Positions 22,446-31,707 of a DNA stretch of 64,000 nt are shown here, one piece after another. Under the pieces are notes generated by a model that saw nothing but the letters and a program-made list of their open reading frames with translations, searched no databases and was not told where the DNA came from. Each line of letters opens with the position of its first letter. The first letter of the stretch is position 1. The translations under genes and the position numbers were made by a program. Origin of the DNA: Natronospirales bacterium (lineage in GTDB: Bacteria; Pseudomonadota; Gammaproteobacteria; Natronospirales; REEB76); contig JAJYUH010000012.1 in assembly GCA_021792635.1 (NCBI GenBank), positions 1 to 64,000 of the forward strand, given 5' to 3'.

Positions 22446-25339
22446 ACGGCAAAGCAGCCGATTCTCCCACCGCCGGCTCCAATCATCCGGTCCGGCGGCT
22501 TCTGGCCTGCAGCCGGAATCTTCGCTGGTCACTCGCGCTGCTGCTGGGCTGCCTCGTGCTCCTGTCCGCGCCGCGACTTCCAGCCGCGACCGTGAGTTAC
22601 GCCGCCGCACCCACGACCTTCAGTTGGATCAACACCACCACGCAAACATTAATCGTAACCGGACCCACGGGCGGCGCCTGGTCCGGCGGTGCTGCCTGCA
22701 CCAGCGGTTACGACGGTGCGACACCAGACGATGACATCACCTGGCAGGTTCCCCTGGGATTCACCTTCACCTTCGCCAGCACTCCCTACACCCAAGTGCA
22801 AATTGATGCCAACGGGCGACTGCAGTTCAACAACGGCGCGTGTGGGTTCGGCGGGCCGTTCATCCAGATCCCGACCACGGCGGGCAACACTATCAATACA
22901 CCGACCACCACGATCATTCCTTACAGTCTGGACTTCGATCCGGGTAATCCAACCAACTTTCCCGGTGAAAACACTACTTGTGCGCCTCCGGGTTGCGGAG
23001 TGTTCTATGGCACGGGAACGACGTCCGGTGGCATGCAGTACTTCGTGGTGACTTGGTATAACGTGCCCGAGTCTGGCCAGGGTCCATGCCCTGGGTGCCT
23101 GGTTTTCAGTGTCCAGGCGATCCTGTATGCCAACGGCACGTTTGAATTCCAGTATCAGAACAACAGCAGCGATCCGCCCACAGACTCCAATGGAAACCTG
23201 CCGGCTATCGGCTGGGTGGTTAATACGACGGGCAATTACTACAACTATCCTTACATCGCCAATATTAATAACACCAACAACATCACGGCACTTAACAACA
23301 CCGCTATCCTGTTCGGCCCCAACCTGCTGGATCACTTCGCCATCACGGCGTCGGCCTACGGTAGCACCTGTTCCACTTCATCCGTGCCGGTAACCATCAC
23401 CGCGGCAGACGTTCTGAACAACGTCATCCCCAATTACACGGGTCTCGTCACCATCACCGTCAGCTCGGGTTCGGGCAACGCGACACTGAGTGTGAACAAG
23501 GCCAACGGCACACTCACTTTTCTCGGCTTCGATCCGAATACCGGCTATCCTCAGTGGAGTTACCAGTTCGTCGCCGCCGACGCCGGCGGCATTATCCTCA
23601 ATATGTCCGACACCAGCGGTGAGACCGTCAACGTCACGGTGACGGATTTCGGTACCGGCATCTCCAACACCTCGACCAACACCACGTTCCGAGGCGGAAC
23701 CTTGGTGGTCGCCAATGCTCCGAGTGAAATTCCGGTGCCGGTGGCCGGCCGGCCGCAGAACATGACCGTGACCAAATATAATGGCTGCAACATCGCCACG
23801 GGGTTCAACCCCAATAATCAGAAGATGACGGTATGGCTGACGCTGGACCCGAGCCAACCTGCGGGGGCGGGCCTGCCCGGCGTCACCGGCAACGACGGGA
23901 ACCCAAAAATTGTGGCGCCGTTACCAACTGCCAAACCCGGCAGCTTCAACATCCGGCTGAAATTCACGCGGGGAGTGGCTGACTTCACCCTGAATACCAC
24001 CGACGTGGGCAAATACCTGCTCAACTGGTGCCAGGGCAACGGTAACACCTGCGGCAGCGCGCCGATCACCGTTATTCCTTACGATCTGCTCGTCAACGTA
24101 AGTGGCAATGCGGGTGCCCAGTCCCTCGCCGATCCCAAGTTCATGCCCGCCGGGAGGAATTTCACGGCTACGGTAACCGCCTACGCCTGGTCATCGGCGG
24201 ATGCCTGCAATCCACCGGGCTGCTCGCCTCCCACGGGATCGGGCATCAGCGTGGACACCAGCCCCGGCCTTGCCCTCAGCCACTTCTCATCGCCGGTAAC
24301 TATTACTGCCGCAACCCCGTTCCTGCCAAGCGCTGGCACGCAGGGAGTCATCGCCAACGGCACGCTCACGGTCACCAATGGCAGCGGCACGGCGAATAGC
24401 CTGCAATACAGCGAGGTGGGCAGCGTTACGCTTCAGGCCACGGCACAGAACTATCTCAACACTCCGGGCGTGAACGCCACCGGCTACAGTTACTACACCG
24501 GTGCCCCCGCCAACAGCAGCTACGTGGGCCGCTTCTATCCGGACCATTTCTTCGTAAGTTACGTGGACGGCTGCAACGTCGTGAACCCCAATAATTTCAC
24601 GTATTCCGGCCAGCCTTTCAAAACATTCACGGTGACGGCGATGAACGCTTACGGCAGTTTGCCCGCCGACGTCACACACAACTACGACGGCAAGCTCGGT
24701 TTCGCGCAGAACGTGACCCTTTCCGATGCGAGCTCGCCGCCCGCCGCCGGAAGCTTCACTCCCAATCCGATTCCCGCTGCCAGCTTCACCTCGGGCGCGT
24801 TCATGAGTACCGGCGTCACGTTCACCTTCACCACCCAGGAGACCGCCCCGGCGACGCTCACCCTGAGAGCCACGGATCCGGACGGCACCAGTTCGGCCGG
24901 AACGGCGGAACCCCTGGCACCCATCCAATCCGGTCGCGTGCACCTGCTGGGTGCGGTGGGTTCGGAACTCCTCGATCTGCCGCTGCCGCTGTACCTCGAG
25001 GCCTTCCAGGGTGCCGACAGCGGCTGGCAGGTGAATGCAAATGACACCTGCACCACGCTCGCAACCTCGGACTTCTCGCTGAGCTACCTCCCCGGCGGCC
25101 TGCCCGGCGGCACCACCTCTGTCAAGGGCGTGAGCCTCACGAACGGCCAGGGCAGCGTGACGCTCGCCTCCCCCGGTGCCGGCAACACGGGCGATGTGGA
25201 CGTAGCGGGCAGCGGCATTCCTGCCTGGCTGCAGTTCGACTGGCAGACCAGCGGCACGCTCGCCGATCCCACGGCGCGGGCGAGTTTTGGCGTGTACCAG
25301 GGCGACTCCCACCAGATTTACATTCAGGTGATTCACTAG
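22442..25339 (+). CDS. mshQ: MshQ, large secreted tip protein with NIDO-like and DUF6701-like domains
   Basis: This 965-residue protein has a signal or anchor helix (about 30-48). The N-terminal 50-300 region is Asn/Thr/Gly-rich with VQIDANGRLQFNNG, YFVVTWYNVP and SVQAILYANGTFEFQYQN, which look like a nidogen-type (NIDO) beta domain. Repeated Ig-like beta segments fill the middle. The C-terminal about 180 residues (RVHLLGAVGSELLDLPLPLY through the final FGVYQGDSHQIYIQVIH) match the MshQ/DUF6701 end. It is the probable tip adhesin. The start at ATG 22442 overlaps mshP; the longer open frame upstream is a shadow of mshP. Confidence 0.88.
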   Translation: MNGKAADSPTAGSNHPVRRLLACSRNLRWSLALLLGCLVLLSAPRLPAATVSYAAAPTTFSWINTTTQTLIVTGPTGGAWSGGAACTSGYDGATPDDDITWQVPLGFTFTFASTPYTQVQIDANGRLQFNNGACGFGGPFIQIPTTAGNTINTPTTTIIPYSLDFDPGNPTNFPGENTTCAPPGCGVFYGTGTTSGGMQYFVVTWYNVPESGQGPCPGCLVFSVQAILYANGTFEFQYQNNSSDPPTDSNGNLPAIGWVVNTTGNYYNYPYIANINNTNNITALNNTAILFGPNLLDHFAITASAYGSTCSTSSVPVTITAADVLNNVIPNYTGLVTITVSSGSGNATLSVNKANGTLTFLGFDPNTGYPQWSYQFVAADAGGIILNMSDTSGETVNVTVTDFGTGISNTSTNTTFRGGTLVVANAPSEIPVPVAGRPQNMTVTKYNGCNIATGFNPNNQKMTVWLTLDPSQPAGAGLPGVTGNDGNPKIVAPLPTAKPGSFNIRLKFTRGVADFTLNTTDVGKYLLNWCQGNGNTCGSAPITVIPYDLLVNVSGNAGAQSLADPKFMPAGRNFTATVTAYAWSSADACNPPGCSPPTGSGISVDTSPGLALSHFSSPVTITAATPFLPSAGTQGVIANGTLTVTNGSGTANSLQYSEVGSVTLQATAQNYLNTPGVNATGYSYYTGAPANSSYVGRFYPDHFFVSYVDGCNVVNPNNFTYSGQPFKTFTVTAMNAYGSLPADVTHNYDGKLGFAQNVTLSDASSPPAAGSFTPNPIPAASFTSGAFMSTGVTFTFTTQETAPATLTLRATDPDGTSSAGTAEPLAPIQSGRVHLLGAVGSELLDLPLPLYLEAFQGADSGWQVNANDTCTTLATSDFSLSYLPGGLPGGTTSVKGVSLTNGQGSVTLASPGAGNTGDVDVAGSGIPAWLQFDWQTSGTLADPTARASFGVYQGDSHQIYIQVIH

Positions 25340-25405
25340 CCTTTCATTTGCGGCTCATACACGCGGCGGATAATCTGCAACCATGACCTCAACGTTTCAC
25401 CGCCG

Positions 25406-27403
25406 ATGAACCTGAGCCCTGCGGTCCGCCGCTGCCTGACCGGAGCGGCGATGCTGCTGCCGTTTGTGGCGGCATTCGCCGCGTACTACCCCGGCCTGCA
25501 CGGCGGCTTTCTGTTCGACGACTACGCCAGCATCGTCAATAATCAGGCGCTCACCCTGCCGTCGCTGGCCTGGCATAACCTGGCGGCAGCGGCCCTGTCC
25601 GCCCCGACGGGCCCTCTGGACCGTCCGCTGAGCGTGCTGAGCTTCGCCCTGGACCGGTATTTCTTCGGCCCGGGCCCGTTGAGCTTCAAGCTCACCAACC
25701 TGCTGATCCACCTCGCGACGGGCGCGGTATTGTTGCTGCTCACCCGCGAGCTGCTGCTGGCCTGGCGGCGCATTCGCCCGCAGGTGCCCGCGCAGGATGT
25801 GTTGTTTGCCGCGCTCGCGGTCACCGCCGCCTGGCTGCTGCATCCGCTCAACCTCACAGCGGTGCTGTACGTGGTGCAGCGCGAAGCCAGTCTCGCGGCA
25901 CTGTTCACCGCCCTCGGCGTGCTCTGCTACACGCTCGGCCGCAACCGCGAGCTCGACGGAAAACGCGGCTGGCCGCTGATCTGGATCGCCGCGCCGCTCG
26001 CGGGACTGGTGGGCCTGTTCTGCAAGGAGACGGCGGTGCTGTTACCGCTGTTCCTGTTCGCCGTCGAGCTCACGTTGTTCCGCTTTCGCACCGGTGAGGG
26101 ACGAGTCGCCCGTCTGCTGATTGTTTATTTCATCCTCGGGCTCGGCGGCCCGGCGCTCATCGCAGGTTGGTTACTGGTGTTTCACCCGGCGTTTCTGCTC
26201 GGCGGCTACGCCATCCGCCCGTTCACGCTCGGCGAGCGGCTGCTGACCGAAGGCCGGGTCGTAACTCTCTACATTCTCTACACACTCTGGCCGCTGCCTC
26301 ACTGGCTCGGCCTCTATCATGATGATCTCGCGGTCTCGACCGGACTGCTCACGCCCCCCACGACGCTTATCGCATTTCTGTTTCTCGCCGCCCTGCTTGC
26401 CGCGGCCGTGTGGCTGCGCCGGCGCCAGCCGCTCGTCACACTCGGCATCCTGTGGTTCTTTGCGGGACAGGTACTGGAATCGAGCTTCATACCGCTTGAC
26501 TTGATGTATGAGCACCGCGCCTACCTGTCGGATTACGGCCTGCTGCTGGCACTCGCCGCCGGCCTGCTGCTTTGGCATCCGGCGCGGCTGAGATTTTCAC
26601 GCCGCACGCTCGCCATCACGGCCATTGTGGTGCTCGGCTGCCTCACCTGGCTGCGGTCCGTGCAGTGGTCCAATGACCTCAGCCAGGCGCTGTTCGAGGC
26701 GAAATATCATCCCGCGTCGCCGCGCGCCACCTTTGCGCTTGCCTTCGAATATGCGCTCGCCGCCGAACACGGCGACCGCAGCGCCTATCCGCTGGCACTC
26801 GAACATTTTGAACGGGCGGCGAAACTCCAGCCGCAGGCACTCGCCCCCTACGTGGCGATGATCGAACTCGCCTCCGGGCTGCATCAACCCGTGCAGCCCG
26901 CGTGGATGCGGGAGCTGCGGCAGCGGGCCGGGCGCACGCTGATGCCGCCGCTGGATCTGGTTTATCTCGGTTATTGGGTACAGTGCGCCCGCAGTACCTG
27001 CGGGATCCCGGCGGCTGCAACACTGCCGGTTCTCGAACGCGCCCTGGATAATCCCCATGTGCAGAAATCAGGTTGCGCGCGCGGCAACCTGCTGGACCTC
27101 TACGCCGAGGTGCTGGGCGATGCGCGCCAGATCGGCCCCGCATTCCAGGCACTGCAATCCGCAGTGCGCCTGTGCCCGCAGCAGCCGCAACTGCGCATCA
27201 ATCTGATCAACTCTTACCTGAATGCCGGCGCACTGGCCGCGGCGCGGTTTGAGCTGCGGCAACTGGAGGCCCGCAACCGCTTCGGCCAACTGGACAATCC
27301 GATCGCCAAACTGAAGCAGCGGCTGCAAACGATAAAAACTGCTGCGCCCGTTCGCCACGGTAAACCGACGGTGCCGGTTACTCGCCGCGGGAAACCGGCC
27401 TGA
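25406..27403 (+). CDS. GT-C-fold membrane protein with C-terminal TPRs (TMTC/Wzy-like), possible pilin glycosyltransferase
   Basis: The 665-residue protein has about ten to twelve transmembrane helices in the first 430 residues. An early loop holds GGFLFDDYASIVNN, whose acidic pair is where GT-C glycosyltransferases place catalytic Asp. VQREASLAALFTALGVLCY and FCKETAVLLPLFLF match TMTC-type bacterial proteins. The C-terminal 220 residues are TPR-like (ALEHFERAAKLQPQALAPY, AFQALQSAVRLCPQQPQLR). It follows mshQ by 66 bases on the same strand. O-glycosylation of pilins is a reasonable guess from fold and place, not shown. Its 3' end overlaps ntrC by 26 bases tail to tail. Confidence 0.75.
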   Translation: MNLSPAVRRCLTGAAMLLPFVAAFAAYYPGLHGGFLFDDYASIVNNQALTLPSLAWHNLAAAALSAPTGPLDRPLSVLSFALDRYFFGPGPLSFKLTNLLIHLATGAVLLLLTRELLLAWRRIRPQVPAQDVLFAALAVTAAWLLHPLNLTAVLYVVQREASLAALFTALGVLCYTLGRNRELDGKRGWPLIWIAAPLAGLVGLFCKETAVLLPLFLFAVELTLFRFRTGEGRVARLLIVYFILGLGGPALIAGWLLVFHPAFLLGGYAIRPFTLGERLLTEGRVVTLYILYTLWPLPHWLGLYHDDLAVSTGLLTPPTTLIAFLFLAALLAAAVWLRRRQPLVTLGILWFFAGQVLESSFIPLDLMYEHRAYLSDYGLLLALAAGLLLWHPARLRFSRRTLAITAIVVLGCLTWLRSVQWSNDLSQALFEAKYHPASPRATFALAFEYALAAEHGDRSAYPLALEHFERAAKLQPQALAPYVAMIELASGLHQPVQPAWMRELRQRAGRTLMPPLDLVYLGYWVQCARSTCGIPAAATLPVLERALDNPHVQKSGCARGNLLDLYAEVLGDARQIGPAFQALQSAVRLCPQQPQLRINLINSYLNAGALAAARFELRQLEARNRFGQLDNPIAKLKQRLQTIKTAAPVRHGKPTVPVTRRGKPA

Positions 27404-28781
27404 GTTTGCGGGTGAGCGTGTTGCGGCCGATGCCGAGCCGGCGCGAGGCCTCCTGACGGTGTCCGCCGCTGGTTTCCAGCGCCGCTTCAATCAAAATCTT
27501 CTGCAGATCATTCGAAGCCACGGAAAAAATATCCGTTTTTCCGGCCATCAATTGCTGTCGTGTCCAGGCACGCAACACAACCCGCCAGTCGTCACTCATT
27601 TCGCCGGCTGATGTGTTTTTGTGCAGCAACTCCGCAACATCGTTGCGATGCACGATGCGGCCCGGCGCCATGAGTGTCAGCCGGCGGCAGGCATTCCTGA
27701 GCTCGCGCACGTTGCCGGGCCAGGAACGTTCCCGCAGCGCGGCCATGGCATCCGCCGTGAGCCGCTTGGGCTCAAGCGCAAGTTCCCGCGCCGCCGCCGC
27801 CATGCAATGCTCCAGCAACAGCGGAATATCCTCGCGGCGCTCACGCAGCGCCGGCATGCGGATCTGCGCCACGTTCAGACGGTGGAACAGGTCCTCGCGA
27901 AAGCGGCCCTCCTCCACCTGCTTTTCCAGATCCTGGTGCGTGGCGGCGATGATGCGCACATCCACCTTCACCGGCTCATGACCGCCCACGCGGTAGAATT
28001 CGCCTTCCGCCAGCACCCGCAATAGCCGCGTCTGCAAGCCGGCCGGCATATCGCCGATCTCGTCCAGGAACAGTGTGCCGCCATGGGCCTGCTCGAAACG
28101 TCCCACACGGCGCGCATTGGCCCCGGTGAAGGCGCCGCGTTCATGTCCGAACAGTTCGGACTCCAGCAATTCAGCGGGAATGGCGGCGGTATTCAGGGCG
28201 ATGAGGGGGCGCTGGCGGCGCGTACTGTGACGATGCAGGGCACGTGCCACCAGTTCCTTGCCGGTGCCGGATTCCCCGCTGATGAGTACCGTGAGATGCG
28301 TGCCCGCCAGCCGGCCGATGGCGCGAAACACCGTCTGCATGGCGGGCGCCTCGCCGATCAGGGCATCCGCCGCGGCGGTTTCCCCGGACCGGGGGCCGCC
28401 CGGTGGCGACGCTGTCTGCATGGCACGCGTCACCACCGCCGTGAGTTCATCCACGTCAAAGGGTTTGGGCAGATATTCAAAGGCGCCGCTCTGATAGGCC
28501 GCCACCGCGCTTTGCAGGTCGCTGTGGGCGGTAACCACCACCACCGGCACGGACGGATGCGATGCACGCAGTTCGCGCAACAGCTCGAGCCCGTCATCGC
28601 CAGGCAGGCGGATGTCGGTTACCAGCGTGTCCGGCACGGTTTCTTGCAGCGCACCGCGGACTTCTTCCGTGCTGTTGAAATCGCGCACCGTGTGGCCGGC
28701 TTCCCGCAGTGCTTCGCTCATCACCCAGCGCAGTGAGGGATCGTCGTCCACCACCCATACGCTATGTTGCTTGCTGCTCAT
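27378..28781 (-). CDS. ntrC: Nitrogen regulation response regulator NtrC (GlnG)
   Basis: This 467-residue sigma54-dependent activator has an N-terminal receiver domain ([12 protein letters not shown]; phospho-acceptor Asp56 in LVTDIRLPG). The AAA+ domain has Walker A GESGTGKE and the sigma54-contact loop GAFTGA. The C-terminal Fis-type helix-turn-helix ([27 protein letters not shown]) follows. Phosphorylated by NtrB under nitrogen limitation, it would activate glnA, whose sigma54 promoter and NtrC box lie at 41837-41929. The start overlaps the end of ntrB by 20 bases. The 3' end overlaps the convergent GT-C gene. Confidence 0.97.
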   Translation of the reverse strand: MSSKQHSVWVVDDDPSLRWVMSEALREAGHTVRDFNSTEEVRGALQETVPDTLVTDIRLPGDDGLELLRELRASHPSVPVVVVTAHSDLQSAVAAYQSGAFEYLPKPFDVDELTAVVTRAMQTASPPGGPRSGETAAADALIGEAPAMQTVFRAIGRLAGTHLTVLISGESGTGKELVARALHRHSTRRQRPLIALNTAAIPAELLESELFGHERGAFTGANARRVGRFEQAHGGTLFLDEIGDMPAGLQTRLLRVLAEGEFYRVGGHEPVKVDVRIIAATHQDLEKQVEEGRFREDLFHRLNVAQIRMPALRERREDIPLLLEHCMAAAARELALEPKRLTADAMAALRERSWPGNVRELRNACRRLTLMAPGRIVHRNDVAELLHKNTSAGEMSDDWRVVLRAWTRQQLMAGKTDIFSVASNDLQKILIEAALETSGGHRQEASRRLGIGRNTLTRKLRPVSRGE

Positions 28782-29856
28782 ATTGATTCCCCATCGGCAG
28801 TAAAATCGAAAACACCGTGTTGCCTGCTGTGCTCGTACACTCGATCAACCCGCCATGGCGGCTGACGAGTTCCTGGGCGATGCTGAGCCCCAATCCCGCA
28901 CCGTGGGGCTTGCTGCTGACCAGCGGTGAAAACAGCCGCGGCAGTGCGTCCGCCGCAATGCCGGGGCCGTTATCCGCGATATCCACACGGGCCACCAGCC
29001 TGTGACGCGTTCCGTTGAGGGTGAATTGGCGCAATACGCGCGTGCGAAAGGTGATGCAACCGTGCTCAGCCACCGCCTCGCGCGCATTCTTGGCGAGATT
29101 GAGCATGGCCTGGATGATCTGGTCGCGATCCAGTTGCAGTTCCGGCAGGCTGGGATCGTAGTCGCGGATGATCTTGAGCGCCGGCGTCAACGGCGTTTCC
29201 GTGAGATGCACCACATGCTCCACCAGTTCGTGAAGATTCACCGTGATTCGGCGTGGCGCCTGCGGTGGCCCGAGCAAGGTGTCCGCGAGTGCGGCGAGAC
29301 GATCCGCCTCCATCATGATGACGCGTGTGTACTCGACGAGTTTCGCATCCTGCAGCCGTCGTGCCAGAAGCTGGGCTGCACCGCGCACCCCGCCCAGCGG
29401 GTTTTTGATTTCATGGGCGAGGTTGCGGGCCAGAATGCGGTTGGCGTCACTCTGGGCGGTGAGTGCCTGTTCGCGGCTGATGCGCAGGTGACGATCCAAC
29501 GGCACCAGCTCCACCAGGAGCCCCAGCACTCCCTGTCTTTCCACCACCGGTGTAACCGTGCAATCCGCCGTCACCGTCTGCGGGGTCTCCGGCCTGCCCA
29601 GCATCAGTTCCAGCTCTCGCCGCGTCACGGTTTCCCGGGTGGCCATGGCACGTTGTAAAATCGAAGCGAATGCGTCGTCTTGCGCAAAAAAGTCCGTCAC
29701 AGCTTTGCCTATGGTGCTCTGCCCATCCAGATTCAGCAGGGTTTCAGCAGCAGGGTTCAGGTAGCGCAGATGCAGTGTTCCGTCCAGCCAGAGAAGACCC
29801 GTGGTCTGGTTTTCCAGCAGAAGGTCGGAAAGGATGAGTTCGGCAGTATCCGACAT
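28762..29856 (-). CDS. ntrB: Nitrogen regulation sensor kinase NtrB (GlnL)
   Basis: This 364-residue cytosolic histidine kinase has an N-terminal PAS domain (about 10-110, LLENQTTGLLWLDGTLHLRY), the H-box LAHEIKNPLGGVRGAAQLL with the phosphorylated His, an N-box LNLAKNAREAV and a G-box DNGPGIAADALP. It has no membrane segment, as expected for NtrB, which is controlled by PII. The start ATG 29856 was chosen by family length; the frame remains open to 30138 but that stretch lies under the DUF4124 gene and NtrC boxes. No clear ribosome-binding site precedes it. Confidence 0.96.
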   Translation of the reverse strand: MSDTAELILSDLLLENQTTGLLWLDGTLHLRYLNPAAETLLNLDGQSTIGKAVTDFFAQDDAFASILQRAMATRETVTRRELELMLGRPETPQTVTADCTVTPVVERQGVLGLLVELVPLDRHLRISREQALTAQSDANRILARNLAHEIKNPLGGVRGAAQLLARRLQDAKLVEYTRVIMMEADRLAALADTLLGPPQAPRRITVNLHELVEHVVHLTETPLTPALKIIRDYDPSLPELQLDRDQIIQAMLNLAKNAREAVAEHGCITFRTRVLRQFTLNGTRHRLVARVDIADNGPGIAADALPRLFSPLVSSKPHGAGLGLSIAQELVSRHGGLIECTSTAGNTVFSILLPMGNQYEQQAT

Positions 29857-29857
29857 T

Positions 29858-29874
29858 TGCACTATTGTAGTGCA
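29858..29874 (-). promoter_or_regulatory. NtrC-type box 1 at the ntrB start
   Basis: TGCACTATTGTAGTGCA is a perfect inverted repeat (TGCAC, seven bases, GTGCA), matching the enteric NtrC operator pattern. It ends one base before the ntrB start codon. In this position bound NtrC would be expected to block transcription or translation entry, that is autoregulation; this is inferred. Confidence 0.7.
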
Positions 29875-29876
29875 AA

Positions 29877-29893
29877 TGCACTTTAATGGTGCG
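29877..29893 (-). promoter_or_regulatory. NtrC-type box 2 at the ntrB start
   Basis: TGCACTTTAATGGTGCG matches the same TGCAC-N7-GTGCA pattern except for its last base. Its centre is 19 bases from that of box 1, so the two could bind adjacent dimers. It overlaps the last codons of the DUF4124 gene. Confidence 0.65.
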
Positions 29894-30422
29894 ATTTGGG
29901 GCCTATAATTGTCTTCTGATGAACATAGAAGGTGACCGGACCGGCAGACAGGCCGGCACCGTTGGCGGCATTGAGTGTGGCGGAGACGGTATGCGTGCCG
30001 CGATAAACATGTTTGAAGGTCGCGGACGTATTGGTAGTGGGCCCGATGGTCTGACCGTCCAGATGGTAGGTAATGGTATCTCCGGACTGCAGTGACGGAG
30101 ACACGCTGACTGACACCGTAACCTGATGCACATACCACAGATTCGCCTGACTGGCGGGTGAGGTAATGGAGAACCGGGTATACGCTGCCGTGGGCACGGC
30201 GGCGGAAGCCTGGGAGGGTGCAGCAGGCATATCAGCCGCCGTCAAGGAGGGGGGGGCATAGGTCTGGGTCCGGGGCAGCTGCACCTTCTGGGAGCCCGGG
30301 TGCGGATGATCGGAATAGTGCACATTGCCCTGGGCATCCACCCATCTGTAAATGCCGTCCGCCTGGGCCATGCCTGCGCCCAAGAAAAAAGCCAAAAGAA
30401 TAATGGAGACCATTCGATACAT
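29883..30422 (-). CDS. DUF4124 domain periplasmic protein upstream of ntrB
   Basis: This 179-residue exported protein has a signal peptide (MYRMVSIILLAFFLGAGMAQA), then the DUF4124 motif DGIYRWVDAQGNVHYSDHPH, a Pro/Ala linker and a C-terminal Ig-like beta domain (FSITSPASQANLWYVHQVTV to FYVHQK). The function is unknown. Such genes often sit beside ntrBC in gammaproteobacteria. It ends 26 bases before ntrB, so they may share a message. Start choice between ATG 30422, ATG 30413 and an upstream frame to 30458 is uncertain; the signal peptide favours 30422 or 30413. Confidence 0.85.
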   Translation of the reverse strand: MYRMVSIILLAFFLGAGMAQADGIYRWVDAQGNVHYSDHPHPGSQKVQLPRTQTYAPPSLTAADMPAAPSQASAAVPTAAYTRFSITSPASQANLWYVHQVTVSVSVSPSLQSGDTITYHLDGQTIGPTTNTSATFKHVYRGTHTVSATLNAANGAGLSAGPVTFYVHQKTIIGPKSHH

Positions 30423-30719
30423 GAGCTGAAGCCTAGCCAGAATACCGGGGGCAGGCAAGTGTTCTTAGTGCAGCCAAAAGTGCATGGCCCGCGGAACTGT
30501 TGACGTTTCTCTGACTGTAGGTCATTAAACCTTATTAAGGGACCCTGTCAGGGACAAGCGCCGCTGCAACCGAGGGTTCGGCAATTCAGCCTGACTCCCA
30601 GTCAGCGAGTGTTTCATTTTTGAAGGCGGGGCGGGAAAGGTTAACCGCATGTTTGTGGAAGCTTCTGTTAAGAGCGGTTTTTACAGGCAACTCCTCCGTG
30701 GCCGCAACGGTCCGCTGCA
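30423..30719. other. Non-coding gap with several dyads
   Basis: No gene was recognised here. The gap holds the palindrome CCTTATTAAGG (30530-30540), a CCCTGTCAGGG dyad (30543-30553), a CCGA/TCGG hairpin near 30571-30582 and a CTGACT-CCC-AGTCAG hairpin (30591-30605) followed by a T-rich run on the + strand. TTGACG at 30500-30505 with CATTAA 17 bases on could be a weak + strand promoter. The whole could be the DUF4124-ntrBC promoter region, a small RNA, or both. Confidence 0.4.
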
Positions 30720-31700
30720 TCAAACGCCGATTTGGGGCCGCAATAGAATCTTCCCGGCACTTTGACGCGAGGCCAGCCGGGTCTGGGCGGCAGCGGCTTC
30801 GGCCAAGGGAAGCTCGCTGTCAATGCGCAATTTCAGGCTCCCATCCGCCGCCCAGCCGAAGATGTCGCCGGCGCGCCACTGCAGTTCGTCACGCGAGCGG
30901 GTGTAGTGCGCCAGAGTGGGACGGGTCACGAACAGACTGCCTTTGCGGTTCAGTACCTGCAGATCGAAGGGCGGCACAGGTCCCGAGGATTGGCCGAAGA
31001 GCACCAGATAGCCGCGCGGGGCGAGGCAGTCCAGGCTCTTGTCGAAGGTACTGCGCCCCACCGAGTCATACACCACCGCCACGCCTGCACCGGCCGTAAG
31101 GCGGTGCACTTCGGCGACGAAATCCTGCCGTTCATAGAAAATCACCTCATCGGCACCCGCCGCATGCGCCAGCGCGGCTTTCTCTTCGCTGGAAACCGTG
31201 GCGAGGATGCGTGCGCCCAGGCGCCTGGCCACCTGCACCAGCAGCAGCCCCACACCGCCGGCCGCCGCATGCACCAGACAGATCTCGCCGCGTTTGAGCG
31301 GGTAACTGCTGTGCGTAAGGTAGTGGGCGGTCATGCCCTGGAGCATGAGCGCCGCCCCGGCACGCACGTCCAGCCCCGCCGGGAGCTTCACCAGTTGCCG
31401 GGCGGGCACACACGCCATTTCGGCGTAAGCGCCCAGTGCCCCGCACCAGGCTACCCGGTCACCCACCATGAAATCGCTGACCCCTGCGCCGAGCGCCTCC
31501 ACCGTGCCGGCGCCCTCGTTACCGGGCACAAACGGCAGGGGCATGGGATACAGCCCCTGGCGCTGATAGATATCTATGAAATTGACACCGGCGGCTCCGA
31601 CCTTCACCCGCACCTCGCCAGCGCCGGGTTCGGGCCGCGGGCGCTCGGCGGGCCGGAGCACCTCCGGCCCGCCGGTCTTCTCCACCAGGATCAGGCGCAT
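30720..31700 (-). CDS. qor: NADPH:quinone oxidoreductase, zinc-free MDR family
   Basis: The 326-residue cytosolic protein belongs to the medium-chain reductase family. It has GroES-like N-terminal part ([19 protein letters not shown]) and a nucleotide-binding motif ([20 protein letters not shown]). There are no zinc ligands, as in quinone oxidoreductase type 1. It would reduce quinones or enones with NADPH. It follows lctP by 7 bases and so is probably cotranscribed with the permease and malate synthase. Its real substrate cannot be judged from sequence. Confidence 0.9.
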   Translation of the reverse strand: MRLILVEKTGGPEVLRPAERPRPEPGAGEVRVKVGAAGVNFIDIYQRQGLYPMPLPFVPGNEGAGTVEALGAGVSDFMVGDRVAWCGALGAYAEMACVPARQLVKLPAGLDVRAGAALMLQGMTAHYLTHSSYPLKRGEICLVHAAAGGVGLLLVQVARRLGARILATVSSEEKAALAHAAGADEVIFYERQDFVAEVHRLTAGAGVAVVYDSVGRSTFDKSLDCLAPRGYLVLFGQSSGPVPPFDLQVLNRKGSLFVTRPTLAHYTRSRDELQWRAGDIFGWAADGSLKLRIDSELPLAEAAAAQTRLASRQSAGKILLRPQIGV

Positions 31701-31707
31701 GAAGCGC

